Shown here: piece after piece, positions 1-13,399 of the stretch
How the letters are laid out: every line of letters starts with the position of its first letter
Numbering within the stretch: position 1 is the stretch's first letter
Origin: Lates calcarifer
Lineage: Eukaryota > Chordata > Actinopteri > Centropomidae
Reading direction: 5' to 3'
DNA length: 64,000 nucleotides
Assembly (NCBI RefSeq): GCF_001640805.2
Contig: NC_066853.1
Coordinates: 22,751,173 to 22,815,172, forward strand
Translations under genes and position numbers: made by a program
Notes under the pieces: generated by a model
Told to the model about the DNA's origin: nothing
Databases searched by the model: none
Seen by the model: the letters and a program-made list of their open reading frames with translations, nothing else

Positions 1-52
1 GTGAGTGGGTGGACTTGTTTCGCACGGTCAAGATGACTTGTGTGTCTGTGCA

Positions 53-72
53 GTGTGTGTGTGTGTGTGTGT
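53..72. repeat. (GT)n microsatellite
   Basis: Uninterrupted GT dinucleotide run of about 20 bp. Confidence 0.95.
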
Positions 73-1930
73 TTGAGTCACACCCCACAGTGACATTTAA
101 TCAGACTGTGATCTGTCACGTTATCCCCCTGTCAGTCCTTGAGACACACGCATCAGAAGGAGCGAGATGTGTGTAAGAATGTGTGAATGTTTCATTGCGA
201 GAGGTGTGAAACCGCCGTACCACAGATAATGTCTGGCTTGTGTCGTCGTGTCATTGCCTCATGCTTTCTGAGCTGCTGTTCCCTGCACATACACACAAAC
301 ACGCACACACGCTTCACTTGCCTCCAACCTTTCTTGCCCAGAACTTTTATCAGCAATTCATTTCCCAGTATCTCAGCCATCAATCATTCCAGCTTGTCCT
401 CAAAATGTGGCCGTCACTCCTAAAGACGAAGAGAGGGAGCGATGTATACACAAGGAGACACAGGCTCAGACAGGCAAAGAGAGAGGGGAGCTTTTTAATT
501 AAGATTGCAATCGACAGCCACTTTTAAGAGATGAAACTTTGCCTCATTTTTGGAAGCGTTTGATCCTGAGTTGACTGTGCTGCGGCTGGCCCAGGGTCTC
601 GTTTGTCCTCCTAACTCTGAGTGACTTGCAATGAGGGCCACCATTTTGGAAGTTCAGTTTAAAGACTAATGTTGGCCAAGTACCAGTCAATTTTGTCTTT
701 TTCTTTTCTTTGTTTTTAAATTTTTTTTTCTAGCTCGCTTTTTTTAGATTTCTGTAGGCACCTCTCAGTCTTTGTGTGTTCAGTCATGGTAGCCGTCAGT
801 GTTCATGATAACTGCCCACATCTGCTTCTGCTTATTCTCATCAAACCAGGAAAGGAAAGAGCTTCCTCTAACAGTTTCAGTGAGTACCCTGGCTGTTGCT
901 GTAATGGTGCAGGTGAACCACGACTGAAAAAGCAGCAGGTTAGTCAGCAAGGTGCAGTAAAAAAAAATGGGGGCACAGAGCACATGGGAGAAATACTGAG
1001 CATCTTAGCTGAGCATAAACCGGCATTCTGGGAGCCCAGAGCACACTCTGCCCCTGAACTGCATTGTTCACACATTCAGAACAGTTTCTTGTGTGCTTAT
1101 TCAGAGCATCACCCTCGCAGAGTGGTGAGAGCATTCTCTTGACTCTGTGTGCAGGTAGAAGGAGGAGGTGGTGGTGGAGGAGGAGAGCAACCCTGTGTTT
1201 ACAGTGATAGTGAATGGGTCCCAGCTACCCTGTACTGCTGCTACTGAACCACAGTAGTTACAGTAGAAATGGACTTTCTGTGTCTGCTGAAATGTAACTT
1301 CAACTCAAAAAGAGACATGTCTGTCCCTGAAAGCATTTTTTGTGATGCTGGAGAAGTAGGTCTGGACTGTCCTCTCAGGACCATTAAAGAGCCACCGGCT
1401 CATTGAGGCCCACTAACTGACTGCATACCTCCTAATAAAAGTGGATTCATCCTGCTCCAGGTCTGTTGTAGCACCTCTGGTTTAATAAATTCAACCCCAT
1501 CACCAGGAAAAACACTAATATTGGGAGATTATGCAGAACCCCAGAATAGCCTACTTGTAATGAGACATTATGTTTTCAATGTTAAAATTACTTTTTTCTG
1601 CAGTATCTATGCATGACAGCTAAGGTAAAGTAGCCTATGGTTGATTGTCAAACACGCCACAGGTTTAGAGGTTAAGTGAGCTTACTAGCACTGTAATGAA
1701 TAAATGGCTTTAAATTGGTCTTTATGTTACAAACACTAAGCCGAAGTAGATAACTGTCTGTGGTGGGTTGCAGTGGCTTGAAGTACTGGGAATGTAAAAT
1801 TGAACTTGTGACACAGGCAGTCAGTTTATGGATTGTCTTTATCTTGCAGTCGTGTTTAGTTTTTGAAGAACTCTTGTGTAAACCCTGACCAACAGTACAA
1901 ATGTTCATATTCTAACTTCGTCCATAACTG
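73..1930. other. Intronic sequence without recognised gene
   Basis: Only short frames are present (longest 122 codons), none with recognisable protein features. A GGA/GGT-rich purine tract lies around 1159-1189. Nothing else could be assigned. Confidence 0.6.
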
Positions 1931-1934
1931 TTCA

Positions 1935-2275
1935 ATGTCAAAGTCAACTTTACTGTCAAACCTGCTACATGTTCAGGACATACAGAGGATTGAAAAGCTG
2001 TCTCTCTCAGACCCCTAGTGTTCAGACATGAATAAATGAGAAAAACAAATAATTAAAGAAAGAGGCAAAACAAGGCAAAAAGTACAAAACTATATAAAAA
2101 CTGTATATACTTATGTATACATATATGTATGTACATTCTGTTAGATTTTTTAACAGCTTTTTATGTATGTAATATGTATGTAAAAAGTGTTTAATAAATA
2201 AATAAATATTCTATCTAAGTCCAGACAGGGCAGTGGGGAGAGATGGTAGGTAGTTGATGGTAGTTCAGCATTCTG
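1935..2275. repeat. Fish interspersed repeat (probable retroelement 3' region)
   Basis: The start (GTCAAAGTCAACTTTACTGT, then a 'CTGCTACATG...AGGACATACAGA' stretch and CTCAGACCC) matches from memory a repeat seen widely in fish genomes. It continues through an A-rich middle, with TAAATAAATAAATA near 2196-2210, to a segment containing 'CAGACAGGGCAGTGGGGAGAG'-like sequence. Class and exact borders are not determinable here. Confidence 0.5.
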
Positions 2276-2279
2276 ACAG

Positions 2280-3750
2280 ATTAGAGAGAGTGCTTACTTT
2301 CTCAGTTACGCACACCTGAACAATCACTATGTGCTTATTCAAAAGTTACTGAAATAGTCTGATGCAGATCTAGCAAATAGATCATGACGTACATGAAGCA
2401 TGTCACCTGAAGTTTCACTGAAGCTTCAGACTGAAAATAGTGCCTGATGAAAACGTGAGGTCAGTGAGGAGTGATGAGGATACTTAACTTCCTTGAGTGG
2501 ATACATTAAACAAATATAAATGGCATATTTCCATGGTGTTCTCTACTGCGTTTTTCATGGTTTGACTGGTAATTGGCGCCATGCTGTTTATATTGATGAA
2601 TCAATCCCTAATATTCACACTGTACTTTACCATATTTCAAAACTTAAAAACTTAACCCACCTACTATCAACATGATTGCCTTTGACTTTGTGCAGTGACA
2701 TTGAAAGTTTGCCTAAGACTTATATCATTCATCTAACATAAATGTAATTCTTAAGGATACAGGACTGAGGGATTTGAAGTGCCTCTGGACTTTTCACGCA
2801 AACCTCTACCTCTAGATACATTACTTCCCACTACAGCTTAAATTACACTTTTACCTTGGTCATGAGTCAACATACTTTCAAGAACTAGAATCTTTCTGTG
2901 GTAACAAGCAGTCCTAGCTGGCGGATTTAGCTAATTTGTTCTGACTGCCACAGAGGGGATTATTGTCGTCTGCCTCACATATTCCAGATGTTTCAGTGAG
3001 TGTTGTCAACCTGTAGATTTTTTTATTTGTCACCCACACATGGTTTTTGACAGCTCTGACAGCTCTGGAACCCACAGAGTCTGAGTGTTTGTGCATTGTT
3101 ATCACTTTTATCCCAGTAGGTGTTAAGACGGAGAGAGGGGCCTTTAGCTCATTGCTGAAGTAAGATTACGTTGAGTGAATAAAATGGTGGGGAATGGGCC
3201 TTATGCTGCACACAGAGGTCATATTTCAAAGGAAGTCAGGACATTTGAATACACCTGTGAGTCGGTGCTGTCCTTCAGCTGGCGATGGTGTCGGCCTGCA
3301 TAATGACAATGGGAAGCTCACTTTCATCTGTCTCCATTTGTTCATGCTCCCTCATTCTTTGTGTTATTACTGTGGCAGGCCATTGTTCCCCTTCATCTTC
3401 CTGTATGTTTGATTTATTTGGTCGCAGAGAACTGTGGATTTCAACTCTTTGTTCCCACTGTTGGGAGACATTAGGTTTTGATGTCAGTAGATGCTGCTTC
3501 TGTGTTCGTGCACTCTGCAAAACAAATAATGTTCAGAGGGAGTTTCTCTTGGAGTTAAGTTAAAAATGGAAGGAAACTTTCACATTTCAATAACTTTATC
3601 AACAACTGTCTGGTGTTATTATAATTACATCCATGCTCCTGTTATGTTATCACATTTTAACATTTCCCAGAGATCACCTGTTGATCATACAGTTTGTCCT
3701 GCTGTGTTGTTTTTTGGTTTATACTATCTTGCATAAAAGTCCTCTTGTTT
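2280..3750. other. Intronic sequence without recognised gene
   Basis: Short overlapping frames on both strands near 3194-3563 show no conserved protein motif and overlap each other antisense. No repeat or RNA gene was recognised. Confidence 0.55.
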
Positions 3751-3754
3751 ACAG

Positions 3755-4150
3755 TTTTCAGTTCAGTCCTTTATTTATCCCAGATGGGAAACTTCAGGTC
3801 AGGTCAGTATACGAATTAAATACATGAATATAAATATATATATATAAATATAAAATATCTCGAGTGCAAGGAGCAGAAACAACAAAACAATCTCTAAAAT
3901 ACTACTTGCTAAAAATTATTTTAAAAGTGAAAAAAAAAAAAATTAATTGATATTGAATTACATTGGCAACTTTTCTATGTTCATTACACAAGAAACAAAG
4001 GAGTTTTTACTCCTATTGCACTTGAACTACTCTGAATCTATGGGCTGAGGGAAGAGTTTCAAACTCACAGTGGAGGGGCTGATCTGAACAGTCTAGAGGA
4101 CCTGCTGGTTAAAGATGGTCATCAGGGGCGTCTGTGGGGCACCTATCACC
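3755..4150. repeat. Degraded interspersed repeat, LINE-like
   Basis: It begins with CTTTATTTATCCCAGATGGG and later holds 'GGAGTTTTTACTCCTATTGCACTTG', followed by 'GGGCTGAGGGAAGAGTTTCAAACTCAC'-type sequence. These resemble, from memory, a recurrent fish retroelement 3' region. An AT-rich tract (3828-3960) interrupts it. Borders are approximate. Confidence 0.45.
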
Positions 4151-6775
4151 TTGCCAGCCACCTTCACATTATGGCTCTGATGTTCAAGTCACAGTACCAA
4201 GCAAAGGATGGTTGTGTAATGTGTAAATATGCACATTTGAAAATCAACTTGAATCCCCCAAATCAATAATGACACAATCTGTTTATTTTTTATTAGTTTT
4301 AATTTTAACTCTTATACTCATGTTATTCCTTCCCTAATCTGTGCAGCTACAGTGACTCAGTCTCCCTACAGGGATCATTCACATTCCAGTTAATTATTGG
4401 ATCTATTTGCGCACCCCTCTTGCAAATAACTACAGCACATTCATTTTGTAAAATCGATCTCTTTTCACATGTCATTTTCCATAATATTTCACTCCAAGTT
4501 AAGAGTGTTATGGCTATTTGTCCCACAAACCATTTACATTCAAACTGCAGCAGTACAATCCATTTCACTCACTAACATACAGTCAAGCAGTATCAATAAA
4601 CCACAACACAATTGCTTTATTCAAACCAGGGTTGCTCCAATCAGAAAAATAGCAAACAGCACCAATAAACCTCTTTATTACACACTCCAAGTTATTGGCT
4701 ACATCAAAGGGACCTCCCCAGAAATGCACTCTGTTTTTTTGGGAATCAATCTGGTAAGGGCCAGATAATTACTGTAGAAGGCACAGGAGCCAGCTTCTTT
4801 CACTATGGCAATTAACAAGGCTTGTTAACATCAAAGGCAGAAAAAGACCAGAGGCTGACTTTCAAACAGAAAGTGTACTGAACTCACAGGGGGATCAGCT
4901 TTATGTTCAGAGTCTGGGCATTTAAATGTACTTGAATTTAAACCAGCATATGGCTATGAACATTTTGGATGAGGGTTTTACAGCATAAATTCTACATAGA
5001 AGTGTAATTGGTTTAATGTAATAAGTAATTATTCATCTTTACAGTAATTTAACAGAAAGCAATAGCCTGAGTCTGTTTATACCTAATTAATTTTTCAATA
5101 ATTATTCTGTCCATGTTTTTGGCAGAAGCTGCAAACCACTTAATTATAAATATTGTTTAAAAATAAGCTCTAATTCTGAAAATGTTATTCTAAAAAATAT
5201 GTTAAGGTCACCACATTGAGAAAAAAAGAACAAGTATATCTCAAAGCTTTTCTCGCCAAGTAAATTTGACAGGGACACAGAAAAGCCTCTTTTCCTGGAA
5301 CCTCAATCACTCATGCATTCATCAGAATTTTTTCTTTTTTTTTTTTTTTGCTCCCAGACACATTTTCATCTAGCTTCAACTTTCTCTGACAGAGGAAATG
5401 GGTAAATGTAATCCCTTTTCTGATGGGCGAACAAGCTAATCTGCTTACTTCCTCCTTTGTGGATTGACTCAACGATGGCAGAGAAACAGGTGATAAAAGA
5501 AAAGTACAGAAAGAGAGGTTTATTTGACTTTCTCCTCTTCAGGCCTTCCTGTTTTCCTTCTCTTGGGAGACTGACTATATCTATTGCTGGATTATCCTGA
5601 TGTCTCCTGTTCTCCATCTCTCCGCATTCAATCTCTTTCCCCTCTCTCTGCATCTCCTCTTTCCAGGGTCAGCATTGATCCTCTGCTCCTGGAAGTTTCT
5701 TTGTTTGTTACAATGTAGTCTGTTTTGTTTTGACGCCCTAGCTTTCACAGGAGTGCAGCGAAGGGGAACGCAACCTTACCAATGTGTTGCCAGCCTGCCT
5801 GGCTGTGGGTGGTAGATAGAGGTGCTGTGTACACACACACACGACTAGCTGTTCTTTATTTCCTGATACAGTCTGAAACATGAAGTGGAGAGCATGCAAC
5901 ACCTAAACCTCTATTCCTATGGCAGAAAGGGCCTTGACATGGTGGTGATGACATATTTGGGGGATGATACCGCATATGTGAACCAAAGGGTAAAGACGAC
6001 ATCAGTCACATCAGTATTTTGTTAACCCTGCACACAACATCATTTTGTTGGAGTCCTTGGAGGATGTGACCCTTAATCTCTGCCACTAGCATTGCTGACT
6101 CCAGCAAAATCTGTGGATAAACTCCTCAGTCTGTCATTTCATGATATATAGCATTACATGCATCATATTCAGAACCTGCCTCTGTGCACCAGAGGATGCA
6201 TTAAGGCAGACGAAAGTACTGATGCAGTTTGGAAGCAGTAGAAGTCTCCAGAGATCCAAGAGAAATAAAGTTGCTCCTGATTAGCAGGCATGATCACCTT
6301 TTTAAATAGCTGAAACTACATACTTTAGATGGTTTTATCACCTTGATGACTTCCACTAATTTTATGAAAATTACTTTTAAATCTTGTTTTGAACTGATAA
6401 CATGCCTGAGAAGTCAGATAAAGGAAATGACTCATTATTACTGTCTGTCTCAGAAACTCCAGTTGTAAAACATGGCTAACGTGGTGTACATGTCACACAG
6501 TATCACCACTCCCAAATCTAGAATCAATTGTTTATTTGGATTTCTATTTTTTGGAAGACTTCATTTATACACAACTAAATTTCAACAGCAAATACATTTT
6601 GTGGGACATGTAATTACACTGGATTATGTTCCCTAATGTAACATTATATATGTATGTATGTTATTAATTTAGGCATTTGGGAAGTCACAAATACGTTGAT
6701 ATGTGTCAGTAAAATGTTTACAAACAACATATTTGTTTTCCATCGAAACCAGTTATCAAATAGTCCCTGTTAGCA
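4150..6775. other. Intronic sequence without recognised gene
   Basis: AT-rich intron with a T run at about 5332-5350 and a short CA run near 5830. The frame at 4469-4768 has no recognisable domain. No RNA gene, repeat family or exon was identified. Confidence 0.55.
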
Positions 6776-6779
6776 TATG

Positions 6780-7120
6780 CAGCAGCTATGGAAGACCTGA
6801 TGAATTCAAATTGCACTGTCCTTTGAGCTCTGTTTTGGTCTCCACCGACCTTTGTGTCTTTAGCTGCTACATGCTTCTACATGTTCACCAACTAGTTGCC
6901 AGCTTCATTTGCCATTTGGTGCTGGACAGCCTACAGTCAGTTTTTTGGGTTTTTTTCTGCCAGTTGTGTCTGAAAACAATGCCATGATAGCAGTGATAGT
7001 GAAGTAAAATAGGAAAGGCACAGGCCAGAAAACCTAAACAATGAGCTGAAAGATGCTAAAAAGCTCAGATGAGCTGAGAGGTACTGAAGAGTCAGGTAAT
7101 AATTCTATTATGTTTCTGTC
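6780..7120. repeat. Possible fish interspersed repeat
   Basis: Segments such as 'TTCACCAACTAGTTGCCAGC' and 'CATTTGGTGCTGGACAG' and a tail near 7050-7110 are reminiscent of a repeat common in fish introns. The match is from memory only and the borders are unclear. The 94-codon frame at 6703-6987 overlaps it and is not considered a gene. Confidence 0.3.
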
Positions 7121-7124
7121 TGTC

Positions 7125-10100
7125 CCCAGCAATAAGGAGGAAAAACTAATGTCAATAAAATACAAGGGTCAAATTATTCAACACATCTCATTTTTATCAG
7201 TTGACACATTTAATCCAAATACAGTTATTACAAACAATGGCTCATCAGACATTTTTAAATTGGTTCTTTGTAAGTAAAGCATGTTATTTAATATAATAAT
7301 TACAGGTACTCAAATTTAATAGTTGTAAGTTTCATAGTCAATATGCCCGTGTCACCAGAGCAGTGACATCAGAGTAGTTCCTGATAAGACCCAGTCCATG
7401 GTCATTTACAATGTCTATAATTTTCCCCTGCATTGCGCAAGTACTCCCAATTTATTCATAAGCCCATCCAGCAGTATCAGGTTTGAAAACAGAGTGAAGC
7501 TCAATAAACTGCATATAATTTTGCTTCTGCCTCAAGGACAAGAGACATGCAGGCAAAGAGAAAGGGTTGGGGATGGGGGTCGTCCTAGGGAGGGCAGACA
7601 GATGAACTGTGAGAAATATAATAACAATATGTGAAAAGATAAAGAAAGGAAATACTGCAGCCCAAGAAGTCCAACTTAAGTGTCTGTGACACTTTATTGT
7701 GCGAATCACTCATATTCTTCTGTGGTTTTCATAAAAAAAATCTAATGCAAGCAGGGCTGTAATTTTGAGGAATGGGGAGGCCTCTGACAGTTGAGATAAA
7801 TGAGCTGTAGTCTAGCTTATCAGATTTAATAAACCATCAATCTACAACAGGTTTTAAAATGAGAAGATTGAACTTTTTTCAGATGTATTTCATGATGCTG
7901 AACTTCAGGTGGCTGTAACTCTCAGTGAGTGTGTATATATCTGTTTAGAAAAATGTGTTGCCATTCGTGAAAGAGTACATTTTGTGTACTCTTGTGTGTG
8001 TGTCCACATTTACGGCTTTAGCAACTTTAAGCACATGATTATCCTATTGAGGACATTTCATACAAATCCAAAACATCTTACATCATGTTGTCTACACTTA
8101 TGAATACATAATGCTGTTACAGGTGATTGTAAAGTGCCCCAGCCCTACTTTAGTAAACATGATTCCCGACAACGCAAATGAGTGGCGATGTCAGCCGCCT
8201 CCAGGGTAGTGAAATAGACTCCACTTCATCTATTGCTAATGGCAGCACTACTCCCTGGGTGGCTTATTTATGTATGTATGTATAATTTTATCATGTGGTG
8301 TTATAAGGTGATACACTGTATGAATATTCCTCTTATGAGAGCTAGTCACACAGCCATGTGAAGAGAAAGCTGGCAGCTAGTTTGATGTGGAAGAGATAAT
8401 TTAGATAATGATCTACAGAGGCTGAGTGAAACTGTAAGAAAAAGAAAGGGGGAAAAAAGATTAACAAGATTAAGAGAGGATTCCCATGGGTCATTATTAT
8501 GATAATTTTGAATTATATCTATATGCTGTTATGCTGTTACACGTTGTATGTCATATCTTTATATCATAGCCTGTACCCCTCCACCAAAGGGGATACTCTA
8601 AGAAAAGCGGTAGCTGACACTAAGGTCATGTCTTCTGTTTTTAGTTTAACAGGAAATTTTACAAAACCCTTAATATTAACTGTAAAATCTGCTGTGGACA
8701 GGAAACTGTCTGATGTTAACTGGAAAGTATTTAGCTCATGGTGCACGGCATACTATCTGGTGTGCATCAGAAGGTTTTTTGAAAAGACAAGTGTTGCTTC
8801 ATGTCCTATAAGGGGACCCGTAGAATTTTATGGACTTGGATAGTGCACCAGGTAATTGTAAATCTGTAACTACATTTTTGTATAAAGTCTCCCCTAAGTT
8901 ATCAACCACTTGTTAATTTCAAACTAGTAAATCAGTGGTTTGAAACTAGATAGTATAGAACCAGGTGGTAGTGTGAAATTAGCGAATACAACTAATTTAA
9001 AACTGCTAGCTTGTTTGTGTTAACTATTTGGATTTAAGCTATTTTGTCATTAAGGTAAGTGTTGTTAGCCTAATTTGTACACAGAAAGGCACCATATATA
9101 TTAATTTTGGGAATTGTAATGTATAATATTCAGTTTATCTCATTATTAAACAGCATTTTCATTCAGTGATGGGTCAGTGCTCTTTACTCCTTTGTCAGTT
9201 CGTTCACTTAGCTATGCGAGAGTTATCGTACAGTACTACCAGGCGGTTACATGGTGTGAATATTAAATAACAACAAATCTTTGTATAAGTACCAGTTTCA
9301 GTGATGCAAATATCTTAAACACCAAGTGAACACAGCAGTTACACAGCAGATTTTTTAAAACCCTCTTTTTGACTCACTGTTGAGTTCTCCCATTTTATTC
9401 CCAGCAGTATGGAGAAGGCTGTGAAGCAGCACTAAGAAGGAGCAGAAATAAATTATACACTTTACATTATATAAATAGAGAGTCCATTTATCAAACTACC
9501 TGTCAAATAATCTGAAACTATTTTGATGACTGGTCAAAATACATTTTGTTTTTGAAGGGGCTCATAAAGCCAGTATACATTATTCCTGGTTACAGCCACG
9601 AAACTAAAAAAGTTCTTCCCTGTTATTCAGCTCCCATTAGGACAAACACTGACAAAGTGACACATGAAGACACTCACACACTCATGTAGCTCAAGGGCTG
9701 GGTTGAGTATCAGTCGAAATATAGATTGTGTCAGGGCAAGAATGCACCTAGACTGCTCTAAACAAGTGAGCTAAAAATACCAGCAGCCTTAAACGACTGG
9801 GAGGGGAGGAAAAGCTAGAGGAAAGGACGTCTGCTTTTTAACACCACTCCCTGTCATGTTTTCTCTTCATCTCTAAACATTATGCAGTTGTCTGGTGCTC
9901 TGCCAGCTCAAACAGATATTCACTTCAAAATATGAGAATCTCTTGTGGAATGCCAGTGCAGCAGGAAGGCGAAGCATGTGTGAATACATCCTAAGCTTCT
10001 AAGTGTCTGAGCCGCTGTTTTCATGGTTTTTATGTATGTGTATCACAGCTCTGCATGTGTGAGCATGTGTACATGTGAATGAATATATGAATAAAATTGT

Positions 10101-10745
10101 ATGTGAGAACACTCACTGTATGTCCTCAAGGTCAATCTGAGACCAGAGAGTGTCTTCCATAGCCACACACAGACACACACTCATATGCACAGAGATATAT
10201 AAAGAAATAGCTTGTGGGACACATTTGAGTCTCTCCTCTTGCACTAACCATCTTGAAAACCTTGAGGGCCTGTCTTGTTAATGCTGCCCATTACTTTCCC
10301 TCGCCTGTGGTGGATGGAATTTCTGTCAGCATCATACTCTCCCGTGTGGAGCATTTTGGGCTAAGTATTCCAAATAACATGGCTCTAAAATCCTTGAGAA
10401 CAGCTTTTACAGCTTGCCTTTTACCTTTAGAAGCCTCTGCTCTCGTGGCCACTTTAGTCTCTATTTCCTCCCCACTTTCCGCCTTTTAACCATGTTAGAG
10501 GGTCTCTCTCCCATCATACATTGCAGCGTTATCAAAGTCGACCACCCGCGGTTTGTTAATCACGCTGATGGAGGTGTGAAATGGAGTGTTCACACTTGGC
10601 AAAGTGGTGTGCTAGCTTCTGCAGCCTTTTTACTTTGGTTATGGTCAGCCATTTTGGAAAGTGCAGGTGACTTTTATACATCTCAGAGGTACAAATAATC
10701 CAACATAGTCTAATTGGGATCCATTAGTTTATCTATTATGGGTTT
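7125..10745. other. Intronic sequence without recognised gene
   Basis: No exon or repeat family was recognised. The 114-codon frame at 8499-8843 has no recognisable motif. A small inverted repeat (arms TTTCAAAC and GTTTGAAA) lies near 8917-8945. Confidence 0.5.
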
Positions 10746-10749
10746 TATT

Positions 10750-11278
10750 TGAATACTGGAAACTTTTCTTTTAATTCATTTGGAAGATTTTAGTCAGAGC
10801 AATGGGCTGCAGTTGCCATAATTTAGCTGTTTTCCGTGAACAACAGTGCTTCTGGCCATAATAAAGAAGACGAGGGGGAGTTTCAGAAACTGCCACTGCT
10901 GCAGTGGAGTTGCAGTTTCGTTAAAGCATTGTTGCTGTATTGTCCCTCACGAGTCCTGCTTTCTTTGCATTTATTTCCCAACATGTAATCACAACTAAAA
11001 GCCTCAGCTCCAAAGATGTGCCCGCGGTGATTGGAATGAGAGGGGTAAACATGCTGTCAATAGGACTAATTTAACACACGCCAAGATGACTGTCCTCGGA
11101 AAGCTCTGCCAATTGTGGCCAGTTAGGAAAATAACAAGATGGTCGATTTGTTTTTAACCCCCAGCTGGCACTGCTGTTTATGTCCAAGAGGCCGACAGCA
11201 AGCTTTAGCTTATTATTTAGTCAGGTCATCAGTCTAAACGCTAATTAAAATGGTCTCCCCATTGGCTTTAGTGCATGT
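10750..11278. promoter_or_regulatory. Candidate conserved intronic enhancer
   Basis: The stretch has no repeat or coding character, is of balanced composition and is dense in motifs for developmental factors: CTAATTAA (homeodomain type) at 11241-11248, and ATAAT, TTTGCAT and CCAAT-like words. It ends at a microsatellite. This is inference from texture; conservation was not tested. Confidence 0.25.
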
Positions 11279-11281
11279 TCA

Positions 11282-11305
11282 TGTGTGTGTGTGTGTGTGT
11301 GTGTG
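11282..11305. repeat. (TG)n microsatellite
   Basis: Uninterrupted TG run of about 24 bp. Confidence 0.95.
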
Positions 11306-13050
11306 CACGGAAGTTGCTGGAAACAAGAAAGGGGCAGAAAATCTCCATTTCCTTGTTGCTCCCTGACAGAAGCTCTTAATTGTACATATCTGGACGTTAA
11401 AATAAATTGTCCTCTTCTTGGGTAGTAGTAAAGAGACCACAGCTGCAGCTGGTCAGGAATGATAACACTTTATTTACCACAAAGGCACTTAAAGTCTCTC
11501 TACTAGCCTTTTTTCAGGGTGAAGTAAAAGTATCTTCCTTTTTAAAAATCTTTGTTAGCACCATGTTTGCTAAAATTCAGAAAATGTATGTTTGCTATGT
11601 AGATCACTAGGTCTGTGTTAGTTTCTATCCAGTACTCATAATGATTATATGAAGCTCTCATCTGAGTCTTACCTCTTTTATCAGTCTGCCCTCGAGCCAA
11701 GAGGTTATAAACTCCAGTCCAAAAGTGAATTTTAATTAGAAGTTATGATCACTTCATCACATTATCCACTCTTTAAGGTTACTGGTCCCTTTACCCTCAG
11801 CTGTCTGGTGCTGGCACACAGCCATTAGGATTTTAATAGGTGGTATGTGCTGGGTTTCATGGATCAGAGGCTAACACAACCCAAGAATCCATAATTCTAT
11901 AAACACAGATAGTGTTGTAGAGTGTTTGTGTGTGTGGATTGTTTACATTATCATTGCACTGTGTGTGCAGTAGGTATAAAATGTCACATTTTACAATTCA
12001 GAGGCATGCTTTCTCACAGAGCAAAGCAGAGTTTTTCTTTTGAATCGATTTCAACAGCCTGGTTTTGAACAGGCTGTCTTGAGGAAAAATTTATTGGGGG
12101 GTACCTTATGGATATATGCAGGGCTATGGCCAGGATTTTATAAATATTGAGGTCATGGATCCGAGCAACTCTCCTGTAAACACCACCACCTTCTGCAGAC
12201 TACAAACTATCTGGAAATGTAAGGTTGGGTTTTAATTGTTTGTTGTTTTAGGATGTTAAAATCTAAGCATATTAAATCCAAAAAATATTGGCATCAGTGT
12301 GCACATGTCAGTTTTGTTAATGAAAAACATTTTGCCGTTGCTTAAAAGTTGATACAGTCAGTCAAGTCCCTGCTAAGAGGTGTCTACTGATCGTACAGTA
12401 CGTCTTGCTGCTGAAGTGTCAGGTATTAGAAAGACTGTTTGTGTCTGTCAGCATCCAGACAAATTTGTCTTTTAAAATTGGTGTCACTGCGTGTGTGTGT
12501 ATTGAGGCCGAGACCACAGTATGGTGTTGACAGTCGCGCGGTGTCAAACGTTTGTAGTCATAAGGAGTCGACGTGTCTCGCAGCGGTGGCTGTGTGTTGA
12601 TGTTAGGTGTGATTGGGGTTTCTCTGCACGGCTACGCCAGTGTCAATACATTCGTATGCTGCACTCCATCAAGGCTTTGCGAGGTTAAGAGTGCAGCAGA
12701 TGAGTTCAGAATCATTTCACATGAGGTACGCAAGCTTGCACACAAGTTTCCTTGGTGGTGAATATAAATCTGTATCTCTGAGCTGAATTTTAAAGATGAC
12801 ATTTACACACAATTCTCCCTCAAATGTATGCAGACAATAATTTACTTCAAATGTGGGTGCAAAAATTATATTCAAAGATGAATGTCTCATTTCCTAAGGC
12901 AAAGATTATTGTAAAATAAATTAAACAAACCTTCTTAAAGAGGTGTATCCCAAAAGCATTGTCGCTTAAGACGCTCCTAGATATGTCTGTAAATTAACAG
13001 GTGGCTGGTACCCACGTATAGGAGAGTAAAATAATCTTCCGAAGCTTCAG
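11306..13050. other. Intronic sequence without recognised gene
   Basis: Segments near 12100-12170 ('GGGCTATGGCCAGGATTTTA') and 12949-12985 ('CCCAAAAGCATTGTCGC') look like fragments of DNA-transposon-derived repeats, but they are too short to assign. No coding segment was seen. Confidence 0.45.
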
Positions 13051-13056
13051 CTGATG

Positions 13057-13390
13057 TTAAAGGGGAACTGCACTGATTTCACAAATCAAAGTCTGTTTAC
13101 AGGCTTCAGGGAGCGTGACTGCATATATGGAAAAAAGTTGTGTAAAAAGCCTTTTGTGGCTCCAGAGGGAGCTATGTGAAGTCTGATAAATTGCCTTAAG
13201 TGATGACTCTTGATGTCAGTGTCGGTTGGGACCTAAGACTATAAGTGTGAAAAGTACAAAAATCTGGGGCTGTGGAGTTAGAAAGAAGTGAGTTTACCGG
13301 ACCTTTGTAGCCTCTTCCTTGTCTCTGCTTGAGGCTACATTAACTGCAACTAGAATAACAAGCCAAAATCTCTGACCAAACTGTCAGCGT
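13057..13390. repeat. Fish interspersed repeat, nonautonomous
   Basis: It starts TTAAAGGGGAACTGCACTGA and continues with 'CAAAGTCTGTTTACAGG' and 'TGTGGCTCCAGAGGGAGCT', a combination recalled from a widespread fish repeat family. A later part has 'GTCAGTGTCGGTTGGGACC'. The 3' border is uncertain. Confidence 0.5.
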
Positions 13391-13399
13391 GGGTAAGGA

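Noticed and set aside
8499..8843. 114-codon + strand frame
   Set aside because: No recognisable domain, no clear splice sites, and AT-rich composition like the surrounding intron.
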